DNA from: Gigaspora rosea
Taxonomy: Eukaryota > Glomeromycota > Glomeromycetes > Diversisporales > Gigasporaceae
Reading direction: 5' to 3'
Length of the DNA stretch: 64,000 bases
NCBI GenBank assembly: GCA_003550325.1
Contig: QKWP01000777.1
Coordinates: forward strand, 127,043-191,042
A program made the position numbers and the translations under genes. Of this stretch, positions 23,936 to 34,623 are shown one piece after another (position 1 is the stretch's first letter; the number at the start of each line of letters is the position of its first letter). Under the pieces are notes generated by a model. The model saw only the letters and a program-made list of their open reading frames with translations, was not told the origin of the DNA and made no database searches.

Positions 23936-24453
23936 ATATACTACTCTTGCTAGAGTTATTCTTTATAGTATTATTTTTATATTATTACATATTATTTTAA
24001 CTACTTTCACATTTTATTATATCTAATTCGTAAAAGAAAAATAGCCTTTTATACTTATTTTTGCACACTTTGCAGTTAGCTATTATCTTTGCTTCTTTGT
24101 TTTAACTATCATCTTTATTTTAGATATTTCTTTTGTTTTGACTATTACCTTCATTTTGCTCTTTTTTTTAAATGCTTCTAAAAATAGTAGAAAAGTGAAA
24201 AAATAAAAAAACTATTTCTTAGAAGTAAGTATTGGTGTTCTTGCAAATTGTTAGAGAAATTTAGTATATTCTTGCAAAGTGCCAAAAAAAGTTAGAGTTG
24301 GTGTTCTTGTAAAGTGCCAGAAAAGTCAGATTGCCGAAAAAGTTAAAAATAAATAAAATAAAAAAATAAATAAAAAAATAAATGAAAAACAAAACATGTA
24401 AACAAACTTAATAAAAAAAATAAATAAAGCCCAAATTTCTATTTTCTGAAATA

Positions 24454-24770
24454 CCGTATGTGTCTAAAAATAAGCTACCTTTTTTGGCCAAAAATTATAT
24501 GAAAAAACATGAAATAGCTTATTTTTGAAATATTGAGTTTTTTGAAAAAATTGAAAAACATACTAATAATAAGTTGTCTAAATAACACCAAATTTTTATT
24601 ATAAATGTATTTTGATATTCTGAACAAGTTTACTTAATTGCACTTTTGAGGTTTACTTAGTAAAATTTGAACTTTTATATGTAGCAACTGCTAACAAATT
24701 TTTTAAGATTTTTAAAACAATCAAAAAGATAGCTTATTTTAGGTAGTAGCATATTTTCAGACATATATAG
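24454..24770. mobile_element. MITE, second copy of the 13505 family, inverted
   Basis: Starts ccgtatgtgtctaaaaataa and ends with the mirrored 'ttttcagacatatatag', flanked by TA (24452-24453, 24771-24772). Internal sequence ('ttttttggccaaaaattatatga', shortened here) is the reverse of the 13505 copy. Length is 317 bp against 316 bp. Confidence 0.85.
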
Positions 24771-24943
24771 TAAGAGTTAATGATTTTACAAATTCAAAAA
24801 TTGTTAAAATCAAATTGTATTTTTGTAAAGTATCTTTGCAAAGTGCCAAAAAAAGTCTGTGTTTGTTTGCAAAAAACTGAAAAAGTTTAAGTTGATTTTC
24901 TTGCAAAATATCAAAATAAAATAAATTAATAAAAATTTTAAAA

Positions 24944-26248
24944 GGGTGTGGCGACATAGAGAAGCTGTCTGGTTGTCACTCCCCAAGTGGCAGGTTTAGA
25001 GTTCAAATCCCACTGGAGATGAATTGGAAAATAGATCTGTGTTACGGTAATATTTGTTTATCAATCGGTTGGGTATATTACCTGTAACCTTGGTACCACC
25101 ATCTTGAATGGGAGCATCGGTGCAGTTGTGTAAATTACACAGACAAATCCAAGGGACCAGAACAATTGAAACCTGTTTGGCAAGCCTCGAGTAGGAAGGT
25201 AAGGAAGATCTTTCTACGGTGCTACAGAAGCCCTTACAACCGGAGACCGGAGAACTGAACGGAATATACCCTATGGCAAGAGGGGACACCAACCTGGCTG
25301 CCGGAGTTGTACCAGAGGAAAAGGACCTATGTTTCGGAAGTAGGTACCAAGGAAAGGGAGACCATCAGCACATAAAGTCGGGCAGACCAATCCTTCCAGG
25401 CCAACTGGCTTGGTAGTTTGGGAGGGATCAGCATAAAGTTGGAGGTATTGGATGTGAGTACTGGGGATCAAAATGAACTCTATAAGGACAGATGGAACTG
25501 ACCGATCAACAAGAAGTAGAAACATGGAGGCGTGTACGTGTCAAAGCCCAACAAAGCTCTAGATGTACCCATATGGGAGTCTTAGGACATTAAGAGGATC
25601 TGGGACTACTAGTAACAGGTATAGCTGATATAAGTGCATGTAGTGGTAGATCGGGTTGGCCACGCCTCATGATGCCATCCAACTACATCAGGGACTGGAA
25701 GCTTCAGCAAAACATGCCTGAGTACTCGTCACCATAGCGGGAAGTACAGTTGTTCGCATATTTCCGAATTCAGAACGCCAAATCCTGGGTCCCCAAGTCG
25801 CAAGAAAATCAGCTAGTTGCGGCAGCATGCAGGCTTGAGATACTTACCCAATGTGGTAAAGGCAGCTGCATGGCTTGAAATACGAACTCCCGAGAAGTAC
25901 GCTAGTAAGGAACTAGGTACACCAATTTGGAAGCAGAAAGCGCCTACCTGGAATTATATACACCAAATTGGAAGTGATAATATTAGGAAATGTGGGTAAA
26001 GTGGTGAACATGTGAATACTAACGGTTGGTTGGGGAAAAGGGACGTCCAAAACCAGGCTAGCTATATAAATGGAAGTATGGTAGGTTCTGGTAGGTTTAG
26101 GTTATGGATAAATTAGTCCAAGTCTCGGTACTTAGTAGATAGTATAATAATTGTAAGCAATATATAGTAACGATTAATATACACTCAATAAAGTCCAGAG
26201 GCATGACCTCATCTTAACATTAAAAAAAAAATAAAAAATAAAAAATAA
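24944..26248 (+). mobile_element. tRNA-type retroposon, 1.3 kb, full length with target-site duplication
   Basis: The head has a B box gttcaaatcc at 25001-25010 and a tRNA-like stretch before it with a long variable region. The body is relatively GC-rich with no long conserved ORF. The tail reads 'cctcatcttaacatt' followed by A-rich sequence. Direct repeats aaaaattttaaaa flank it (24931-24943 and 26249-26261), although this sequence is low complexity. A second copy in opposite orientation occupies 40089-45406. ORFs of 60-98 codons within it have no recognisable domain. Confidence 0.8.
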
Positions 26249-26378
26249 AAAAATTTTAAAAATAAAACAAAAAAACAAAAAAAACATGAAACAAAAAATA
26301 AATAAACAAAGCCTTGTGAAAACTTGTATTTAACTAAATTATTTTTCTAAAGAAGTATTTTTGAAAATTTAGAAATTG

Positions 26379-26986
26379 ACCCTGGGTCGGATAGCACAGT
26401 GGTTAGCGCTCTGGGGTCGCATTTGCAAGGTCGCTGGTTCGAGTCTAGTGGATAACAAAAACTGTGTTAGGACCACGAATGGCCAGGATCTACATTGAGG
26501 CTTTGCACTTCTTCTCCATCTACGGACATAGTACTACAGCGATAAGAGCTGCGTGACATAGCCACGAAGGTCATGCGGCATCCAGAAAAGGAAAGAAAAT
26601 CTGACAAGAAACATCGTAAACATAAGGGATATCCACTATAAAAGGAAATCGAGAAATGTGTAAGAGGTACCTAACGATACCACACCGACCGAAAATGGAA
26701 AATGCTCCCAGGGCGTGAGAAAAATGGCCAACCTATATAGCGCACCGGCAGACATTGATGACCTTAAAGCTACCTAAGATCTGTGAGGTACGGGCACCAG
26801 GGCGTGGTGGGCCAGCTGGATCCCTCGGGAAAACGGACGATAGGAGAGAGGTATAGGTTAATTAGGATAGAAACCCCTGATGTAAAAAATGTAACATATG
26901 ACCTTTAAAATTTGAATAAAGAGCGCCACTCGCGCCCCTAGCAATAGAACTAGGGTTTAAGTAAAAAAAAAAAATAAAATAAAAAA
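26379..26986 (+). mobile_element. tRNA-derived SINE with 15-bp target-site duplication
   Basis: A box tagcacagtgg (26392-26402) and B box ggttcgagtct (26436-26446) lie at tRNA-like spacing at the very start. The body of about 500 bp ends in an A-rich tail. The direct repeat aaaatttagaaattg flanks it (26364-26378 and 26987-27001). The head is closer to a canonical tRNA than that of the SINE at 8389, and the body sequence differs, so it is a different subfamily. Confidence 0.88.
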
Positions 26987-27705
26987 AAAATTTAGAAATT
27001 GCTAGAAAAATTAGTTGTGTTTTGCAAAATATTAAAAGTCTAAGTTGGTTTGCAAACTCAATTTAGTGTTTTTACAAAGTGCCAAAAAGTTGTTAGTTTT
27101 CTTGCAAAGGGCTGGTGTTCTTGTAAAGTGCGAAAAAAATTGAAAATAAATAAATAAAAACAAAAGCAAAAAAAGCAAAAAAAAGCAAAACAAAAAAAAA
27201 AAAAAAAATTGAAAAAAACAATATAAAACTGAATAAAAGATCTAATTTATAAACAAAAGACCTAATCTAATCTTGTAATACAGATTTGTAGATTAATTTC
27301 GATATATTATACAAAATTTTGAAGTATTTTGAAAAAATAGTTCAATGTATTCTTGGTATAACCAAGATTATATATCTACTAATCCAACCAGTTCTAAATA
27401 TTTTAAAATATTTCAAAATAAAATTATTTTGAAAAATATTTCGAATTCACCTTCAAAAACATTTTCAAAATATTTCAAAACCTGAAATATTCCAAAATAT
27501 ATTGCAAAATATTTCAAAATATATTGTAATATGTGAAATCTTTGAAAAGATTTTGCAGATTCACAAGATCTTTTGAAAGATTGTGCCACTAAAAATTCAA
27601 TAATGAAGATAAAGGAACAAAATGCCAGGGTTTGAAAACTTTGCAAGAGCAGAAGTAAATAATGATAGCAGTCTAAGATAACCCCTAATTACAGGCATAA
27701 GCTAT

Positions 27706-28303
27706 TGGGGTGTCACACGGACTAATTAATCAAAACTATGTCCGATAACTATGTAATCTATCATAATGCAGATTTTTATCAGTAAAATTAAAATAAATGA
27801 TCGAACATAATTTTACTTTACTTAATTATAAAGAAAAGTGCAAAATTCTAAAGGTATCACATAAATATTGTACTTATTTATCTAATTTTTTTAATTGAAA
27901 ACTGTTCGTCAGAACTGTTTCAAAGTAGCTATGGTTGATTTTTCGCTAAAGTTCTAATTAAGTTTCGATTTATATGTTTTAATGTAACTTTTTTCGTCCT
28001 AATTAATGAATTTTCAAGTACTCTATAAAGTGAATGTTCAAACCCACATATTAATAGAAAAAATAAAACCATAGCTTTATTCTTTGACTTTATATAAATA
28101 ACTGGTGAAAATTTCAAGGCGATTGCACGCCTATATAATAAGTTGATACATTTTAAAATATCTATATCGATTTTTCATATGAGCTAATAAAATCCGATAA
28201 GGTATATAGAAGTAAATCGATTTGCTTTGTAAAAAATCTGCAATATGATAAATCACATAGTTATCGAACATAGTTTTGATTAATTAGTCCGTGTGACACC
28301 CCA
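27706..28303. mobile_element. MITE with 9-bp target-site duplication (Mutator-like)
   Basis: TIRs begin tggggtgtcacacggactaa and pair for about 50 bp with the right end. The perfect 9-bp direct repeat ataagctat lies at 27697-27705 and 28304-28312. A 9-bp duplication is typical of Mutator-like elements. No coding capacity; the autonomous partner is not in the window. Confidence 0.85.
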
Positions 28304-28312
28304 ATAAGCTAT

Positions 28313-29840
28313 GGTGAATATGTAAGTTATTGAAGTGTAGATGATATTGTATAGAACAAAGATTACTCTATCAGGTCTCTTCTAAAAATAAGCAGTTCTA
28401 AAGGTATGAATACAGTATTTGGAACAGTGCTTTGGGTAATGTAAAATAATTGGCAAGAGACAATAATCGGAGGATTTAAATAGACAATGTTCAGTAGGTA
28501 AGTTGCGAGTAAAAAAGAACTTGGTGAAATGAATTGTCAGTGAAATTAGCTATATATCTAAAAATAAGCTATCAGTGGAATAAACTGTTACGAAATTTGT
28601 CTGTAAATTAATGTCTGTTAAATAAATTAACTGGGGGCCCCACAGCAAAAGGTAATCGGCCAAAAAAAATTTTTTTTTTGTGGTTTTTAGTATTATCGTT
28701 ATATTCTAAATCAAATTTTTGCAAAAAAAAAAAAGAGGTTTTACGTACAGTACATAACTGGATCGGGAAATGTAACTGTTGGTGAATCCTTTATTCGATT
28801 ATTGGCCAATTAGATGAACGTTTCCAACGGAAAAATCTGGAACTCTGGAAAAATCTGGACGTCTAGAACTCCAGTGCCAATACTATCTTAATTAAACAAT
28901 GTATATACAGGCTATACTGTATACATTTGTTAAGGGTACACGGGCTGATGTTTTCACTACCGCCGAGTCGTTAAGGATCGTCAACCGTTCATGCCAATCG
29001 AGTATGGATATAACTGATGATTTAGACAAATGTTGAGTGCTGTTGATGATAAAGTACGCGGTCCATTTAAATTATAATACTCAAGATATCGGTTGACATT
29101 TTCATGATTAAATAGTATGGCGCAGTACCAATTATAGCGCACTCGATCCAGTGATTGATTTTACTACCGATGGGACTGTAAAATCACGCAATTCTGATCA
29201 TAAGATACTGCAGGTGCGCCACAATACCCGTTTAACTTTATGTACAGTACTGTATAAGTTACAATATATATTTTTTTTTATTCTTAACTGCGCCATAATA
29301 CCTACACGTTTTTTTTTCAAAAATACGTATGTACGTACAAAATATTTTGAATTATCAGTTAATGCTTAAATTAGAAAGGTTAGCCATCACAATTCAAGAA
29401 ACGAGATCTGGTGATAAAAAGATTTTTATTTTTCCACCAAACTAAGACCTTTATGCTGACTAATGAGACTAAATAAATCAAATAGAAAATGGCAAAAACT
29501 GTAATACTTATAATTGTTGTGACAGATAATTAGATTTTTTTTTTTTTTATATAGTTAAGTTAGGTTTTAGGGTTAGGGTTATTAGAAAAAGAGTATAGGT
29601 GGATTTTAGTAATGCTTATATTTTTAAATTGAGACCCCTAAATTTCACAATGACCTGATTTCATTGATTCCCTTAGTGTTGATCAAATTACTATTACTGT
29701 AAAAGATTTGTGGACAATACTGCAATAGAATATTTGATTTTACGTTGCCGCAAGATAATTTTTTGTTAGTCAAAGTTAGTCATAAAAAAATTATGTAATA
29801 ACGATAATGTGTAATTTATCAATCATCGTATGATGAGTCT
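28313..29840. other. Intergenic DNA upstream of the Hsp20 gene
   Basis: Less AT-biased than the flanking transposon fields, with scattered GC-richer stretches (28780-29060), but no ORF with coding character. A fragment near 28555 ('atctaaaaataagctat') resembles the end of the CCGTAT MITE family. Two telomere-like TTAGGG units at 29572-29584 are too few to mean anything. Confidence 0.5.
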
Positions 29841-29846
29841 TGATGG

Positions 29847-29899
29847 TTCTGGCAATTTCGACAAATTTCATAAATTTCACATGAAAATCTATATATATA
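29847..29899 (+). promoter_or_regulatory. Hsp20 promoter: step-type heat-shock element and TATA box
   Basis: TTC triplets occur at 29847, 29857 and 29867, exactly 10 bp apart, the arrangement called a step-type heat-shock element bound by Hsf1. A further TTC at 29876 and GAA at 29883 lie just off this register. A TATA box (tatatataag) follows at 29891-29900, about 100 bp before the ATG. The leader in between is very A-rich, as in many highly expressed fungal stress genes. Binding by Hsf1 is inferred. Confidence 0.6.
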
Positions 29900-29998
29900 A
29901 GCAAAAAAATAACTGATTTCTAAGTAAAAAAAATCAATTCTCAAGCCAAAAAAAAATTTTCAATCAAACAAAAAAAAAAAAACATTCCCAAGTAAAAA

Positions 29999-30571
29999 AT
30001 GTCTCTCATAAGCCGTATTTTTCCATCGCTCGCACAAGATTTTAATCGTTCACTTTTTGAACTTGAGCCATTTTTCGTTCAATCCTCACGCGTTCCGAGA
30101 CTATCTAATTTTCCTACTGCCTCCTCTGTTTTAAACGGTTATTTTCGTCCGTCTGTTGATGTTTCTGAAACTGATAAAAATTATATCATAGAAGCTGAGG
30201 TACCTGGCATGAAAAAAGATGATCTTTCAGTTGAATTTGCTGATAATACTTTAACCTTAAAAGGAAAGATTGAAAAATCTAATGTTCGTGGTGACGATCA
30301 ATTAAGAATTGTTGATACGACGCAGTCTGGTGAATCAAAAGTTGCTACTAATACGACAAACAGTGAAGTAATTGAACATGGTCGAGAGGGGACGTCCGTT
30401 GCAGAACCTACTTATTGGACTAGTGAAAGAGTTTTAGGAAGTTTTCAACGTTCTTTTACACTTCCTAATAATGCTGATAAGGAAAATGTTAAAGCTCAAT
30501 ATAAAGATGGAATTTTATCTATTATTATTCCTAAAGTCGAACGTCATAGTCAAAAGATTAATATTGAATAA
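29999..30571 (+). CDS. Small heat-shock protein, Hsp20/alpha-crystallin family
   Basis: ATP-independent holdase chaperone that binds unfolding proteins and forms large cytosolic oligomers. The 190-residue protein starts MSLISRIFPSLAQDF, with the usual hydrophobic, Phe-rich N-terminal arm. The alpha-crystallin domain begins near residue 50 (FRPSVDVSETDKNYIIEAEVPG) and closes with AQYKDGILSIIIPK, containing the conserved A-x-x-x-D-G-x-L signature. The C-terminus has the I-x-I-like anchor (KINIE). About 45 extra residues (roughly 97-140, Ser/Thr/Glu-rich) sit between the strand ending KGKIEKS and ERVLGSFQRSF; comparable inserts are known in fungal Hsp30-type proteins. Intron-less, as expected for a heat-induced gene. 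The start is the first ATG after the A-rich leader. Upstream step-type heat-shock element supports heat regulation. It begins the small gene island with RER1 and the GT49 gene. Confidence 0.97.
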   Translation: MSLISRIFPSLAQDFNRSLFELEPFFVQSSRVPRLSNFPTASSVLNGYFRPSVDVSETDKNYIIEAEVPGMKKDDLSVEFADNTLTLKGKIEKSNVRGDDQLRIVDTTQSGESKVATNTTNSEVIEHGREGTSVAEPTYWTSERVLGSFQRSFTLPNNADKENVKAQYKDGILSIIIPKVERHSQKINIE

Positions 30572-31108
30572 TATTTTATTTTAATATTTTAATGAATTAT
30601 TATATTAAGAACAATATTTCATTCTCACGTACATATATATAATATTTATATTTATATTATATTTATATATATATGTAAATGTAAAATTGTACATATGTAC
30701 TTTCTTTATAGTAAATAATAAAATTGCTGAATAACGTTAGCGTTCAATAAGTTTCACGTGATTTAATAATATAAATTTTTATTATTATATCAGATATGTA
30801 ATTACTGTAAATATATTTTGTAATCCATGTGGCAAATATTCTACCTAATAAGCTAAAAACGAAGAATTCTACGTATATATATTTAACCCTGTCAAACTAG
30901 TTAAATTAATATATATTGCAGTGTTAACGTTAGTGGATAATATGTTTATTTAATTTTGATTTGATTGGTAAATAGGGAAACGAGTTTTAAAACACGTGAA
31001 CTTATTTCAATTCAAGACTTGAAAAGTCACAATTGTATCGCTGAAATTAGCTTTTTCTGATAAAAGAGATAAAAGAGCAAGTTCGTGTCTTATCGTTGCA
31101 TTGCTAAG
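30572..31108. other. Intergenic: Hsp20 3' region and RER1 promoter
   Basis: AT-rich with a 'tatatttatat' tract right after the Hsp20 stop. Two CACGTG motifs (about 30756 and 30993) could be bHLH sites in either promoter. No ORF. Confidence 0.5.
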
Positions 31109-32020
31109 ATGACTTCAATGACGCCACCCATGGCAAACGGTACCCTTGATTCATCAGAAACAAATGGAAATAATTTTTGGTCACATAAAGTGATCCTAGA
31201 GCGAGCAAGTATTTGCCTTTTTTTAATTTATATAATCTATAGTTTTGTATTAATTCTTTATTTTTTTTATTAGAAATATCAAAAATTTCTCGACGAAGTA
31301 ACTCCATACGTGATCTATAGATGGATTTCCACTGCGATTCTAACATTATTATTTATGATCCGTATTATTTCATTGCAAGGCTTCTATATAGTAACATATG
31401 TACGTATAAAAGATCTTTGAAGGATAAAACTGATCATACTAAAAAAGACATTGATCTATAATATTTAAGTATTAACCTTTTTGTTAATCGTAGGCATTAG
31501 GAATTTATCTTCTTAATTTGTTTCTTGCATTTTTGCAACCTAAATTTGATCCTTCGTTAGAAATGGACATTGCAGAAAGTGAAGTGGAAGAAGGTCCCTC
31601 GCTTCCTACAAAAGCTGACGAAGAATTTCGACCATTTATTCGTCGATTGCCTGAATTTAAATTCTGGTAAATTTATCAATTCTTATATTATTATAATTAA
31701 AATTTCATTAATCATTTAATTATACTATTTTAATTTGTTTAGGCATTCATCAACAAAAGCTGTTATTATATCTTTAATCTGTACTTTCTTTTCAATGTTT
31801 GACATTCCAGTCTTTTGGCCAATATTACTTATTTATTTTTGTATTCTATTCGCTATTACCATGAAACGACAGATCAAACATATGATAAAATACAAGTGAT
31901 TATTATTTACTTTTTATTTTTTGTATGATTTATTTTTTTTTTTTCTCTTATAATTTAATTTCTTTTTTTTTTTATAGATATATTCCATTTGATATCGGTA
32001 AAAAGCATTATAAAAAATAA
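31109..32020 (+). CDS. RER1: RER1: retrieval receptor for ER membrane proteins (five exons)
   Basis: Golgi membrane protein that returns escaped ER membrane proteins to the ER in COPI vesicles. Deduced exons: 31109-31204, 31274-31399, 31494-31666, 31743-31895 and 31978-32020, giving 196 residues, the usual family length. Hallmarks are [25 protein letters not shown], the highly conserved [16 protein letters not shown], and [17 protein letters not shown]. Four hydrophobic segments fit the W-shaped topology. The short lysine-rich C-terminus (GKKHYKK) fits COPI binding. Introns 2-4 use GT-AG (gtacgt, gtaaat, gtgatt donors). Intron 1 fits the reading frame only if the donor is GC (gcaagt at 31205), because the adjacent GT at 31209 breaks the frame. 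The start is the first in-frame ATG; the ATG at 31118 is an alternative. Confidence 0.96.
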
Positions 32021-32615
32021 ATATTAGAGTAGGGGTTAGCTTTAATGTTTGTAAATTCATGATACACATGATACAACAGTATAATATTATTAAAACCATG
32101 GTTCGGATGTTGAGACCGGCTAATGATGCATCTCCTTGCAGGTTAGATGAGATGTAAAGTTTATGTGCTTTTATATATTTTTTCTTGTTTATACAGTATT
32201 TCAATTAATTTTTGTACCTTGAAATCTTAGTATTTAGAATTTTGTTTAATCACTTTGTTATTATAACAAAAAAAAAAAATCTAATTATTGAAATTTTATT
32301 TATATTGTATTTACTTTTTATTTAATTTGTTTGATTCGATATTTATCAAATTGTGAGAATTATTGATACTATATGCAATCTAATTTCTAATATTTGAGCT
32401 ATGTATATAAATTATTTGAGGATTTTAATTTTGATCTCATGACCACAACTACCTATCCAAGAATATATCACAACTAATAATAATAATATATACCGCTTTT
32501 TTTTTTTTTATGTATAGTATATTAAGCAAGCTTAAATTTTTCGTACTTCGGCTAATTAATTACATTATTTTATAATATAATAAGTCTTAAAATATAATCC
32601 TACCTCCTATTAAAA
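32021..32615. other. Convergent 3' regions of RER1 and the GT49 gene
   Basis: About 600 bp between two converging stops. AT-rich with A- and T-runs and a slightly GC-richer block around 32095-32150. No RNA gene or repeat recognised. Confidence 0.55.
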
Positions 32616-32819
32616 TTAATTCTTTGAAAAAAGTCCCCAGTTTGATATTATTTTTGGGCAGTGCTGTTTAATATGATTCGCCCTTGATGCTCTCCATTCA
32701 CCTAATCCGTCAAGGATTCGTGCATAATACATACATACCTCGCGAAAGAATTTGATATACATCCGTTCGTAAATTTTTTTCTTATTGAAAATAGATGAAA
32801 AAAATGTTAACATAAAATA

Positions 32820-32850
<31 letters not shown>

Positions 32851-34311
32851 AATATAAATATATATATAATAATGAAAAAACAATGCAAACCTCTATTCTA
32901 AATTCTTGTTGTTCTAAATGATTGTATATTTGGTTATATTTATAATGAATTACAAAAGCTTCGGGCACAACCCATACTTCCGCTCCATTAAAATACATTT
33001 GTAATAAGCAAATTGCCTTACTCTTATCAAATGTATCAAATCGTTCAGTACACCTAAACAATAATGTGTGAATTATAAATCTTTTCCAGAAATATTTTTC
33101 TTATAATAATAAAATAATTTACTATTTTTTATCTATGAATTATATTAAATTTTGCATACCAAGGAATATCTTTACCACGTTTTACAACAAAATTTGGCTG
33201 ATAATTGGAATCATAACCGAATGATACATTATATAATATCATATCCATCTATTTTTCAAAATTTGTAGGTCCTTTATTTAATGGCCATCCTTTATCATTC
33301 ATCCCCATAATGTTAAGTTGAACAAGTTTTATCAATTCATCAATCGTTTGTGGAAAATTATAATCATTAGCAAGTTCTGTAAAGGAAAAAGCTGGTAAAA
33401 TTAAAATATCATTTGCTATAAGTAATTTCATATGTTGTTTAAGACGATCTTTCACCATTGGTGATGGCCATGTATCTTGACCAAGGAAAAGTACAAATTC
33501 TGTTTGAGCAAAAAATCTTGCAATATTCAAATGAATGTTGGTTGGTTTTGGAATCCTTGTTAAATTTGATCCAACAATCACATGTACATCAACGTAACGT
33601 TTAAGATTTAAATTTTCCTTACATATAAAGATTTGCGAAAGTTTGAAGTACATTGATGATCTCGAGGCTATTTAAGGTCTCATTTTGTAAATGAAAAACT
33701 GCTGATATAGGGCCTAAATTATGCAAATCAAAAAATAAATATTACGGTAATTTTTAAAGGTAAAATTTTTAATTTATTAATGATCATTGTAAATTACCTT
33801 GCCATGCTTCTGCCAATCTTACTAAATCATCATAATTATCCTGAGTGACAAAAGTAGTAACTGTTATATCATTTTCCTCTGGTGTCAACTCTGAGCGGAA
33901 ATAAAAAGGAAAAATGTTATCTCGAGATAATTGTGAGCTTTCGGAATGTAATTTAAGAAATCGATATTCATTAGTCATTTCTGATAGCGGAGATGTATTG
34001 TTTGTATCTAATAGTCAGGAGATCAATTAGAAATATATATACTAATATTGATCATTTCTTCAATGCATTATTAAAAAGACATTTTTTAGCTTACCATATG
34101 TTCTGTTTATAGGCAGTATAAATTTTCGAGATCTATTCACTCCAAAATCTAGATACTCGAAAAGATGTATAGAGGATAAAATTACAGAAAATGCAAGGTA
34201 ACCAAACACAAGTGACCAAATTGTTGTTTTAAAAAGCCATATTGCAAAGTTTTTAAAAGTAGGTCGTGGTAATGTGCCAGAGACAGGTAATATATGTGCC
34301 TGTTTGAGCAT
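32616..34311 (-). pseudogene. LARGE-like glycosyltransferase (GT49 family), with a frameshift and a premature stop
   Basis: Predicted Golgi type II glycosyltransferase of the LARGE/GT49 kind, which extends sugar chains on secreted proteins; the donor and acceptor cannot be read here. Exons on the minus strand: 34311-34095, 34007-33798, 33713-33160, 33053-32891 and 32780-32616, all with GT-AG borders. A membrane anchor lies at about residues 25-50 (FAIWLFKTTIWSLVFGYLAF). Domain marks are DITVTTFVTQDNYDDLVRLA, a PISAVFHL strand, YVDVHVIVG, LFLGQDTWP (where relatives carry a metal-binding D-x-D-like motif), GWPLNKGPTNFE, DIPW, and EVWVVPEAFVIHYKYNQ. Two lesions: one extra T at about 33621 shifts the frame in exon 3, and TAG at 33246-33248 replaces what should be Trp after NFEK. 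Removing one base makes every exon phase agree (about 435 residues), so the lesions look recent, or are assembly errors. A hAT element sits 313 bp upstream. Confidence 0.8.
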
Positions 34312-34623
34312 TGGAATTTGAAGGATATTTTGCGCTTGAATACCATGCGATAATCTAAGTATTAGTCGTTACTATTAGCCAATTATTGATTTTCTATTTC
34401 TCGAGATAAAATTAAGTTTTTTCCATTTATTACTATTTTAAGCATAATTTAGTTAGCCTGAATTGAAAAAATTATTGAAACCCATAATTGTAATTGTAAT
34501 ATCGTTTTTGATTGAATATTTTTTAAAAAGAAGTTTAGGCCACTCTTCTCATTGTTTAACATACGGTAAACATTTTGTATTGGCTAAAAAATGTGAAATA
34601 TGTCAAAATGCCAATACTGTGTG

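Larger units (their letters stand above)
18710..23955 (-). mobile_element. Decayed LINE-type retrotransposon (RT and RNase H)
   Basis: On the minus strand, fragments occur in LINE order: a linker region before the RT (23935-23537), the RT core (22117-21500), a post-RT region (21258-20968), RNase H (20072-19782) and a C-terminal zinc-finger-like CxxC...H...C segment (19366-19184). The 5' part with the endonuclease is missing. The 3' end abuts the giant foldback at 18703 without a poly-A tail, so it was probably truncated there. At the 5' side it abuts a half foldback element near 23956. An 811-bp MITE splits it at 22521-23331. Confidence 0.8.
23960..27430. mobile_element. Half of a second family-B foldback element, with three insertions
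   Basis: The segment begins with the same central core found at 16850-17000 (ttttatattattaca, then 'ttttaactactt', 'cagttagctattatctttg') and ends with the outer-arm block 'aaaagatctaatttataaac' and the 'tttcaaaatatttc' run, as at 18200-18370. Between lie diverged right-arm units ('cttgcaaagtgcc' steps). Three elements interrupt it: a MITE at 24454-24770 and retroposons at 24944-26248 and 26379-26986. The left half is missing; its place is taken by the LINE. Confidence 0.65.

Noticed and set aside
29561-29585. Telomere-like TTAGGG units
   Set aside because: Only about two units amid ordinary sequence, far too short for an interstitial telomere.
32095-32160. Possible C/D-box snoRNA in the RER1 3' region
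   Set aside because: An 'atgatg' is present but no matching D box and terminal stem at proper spacing.
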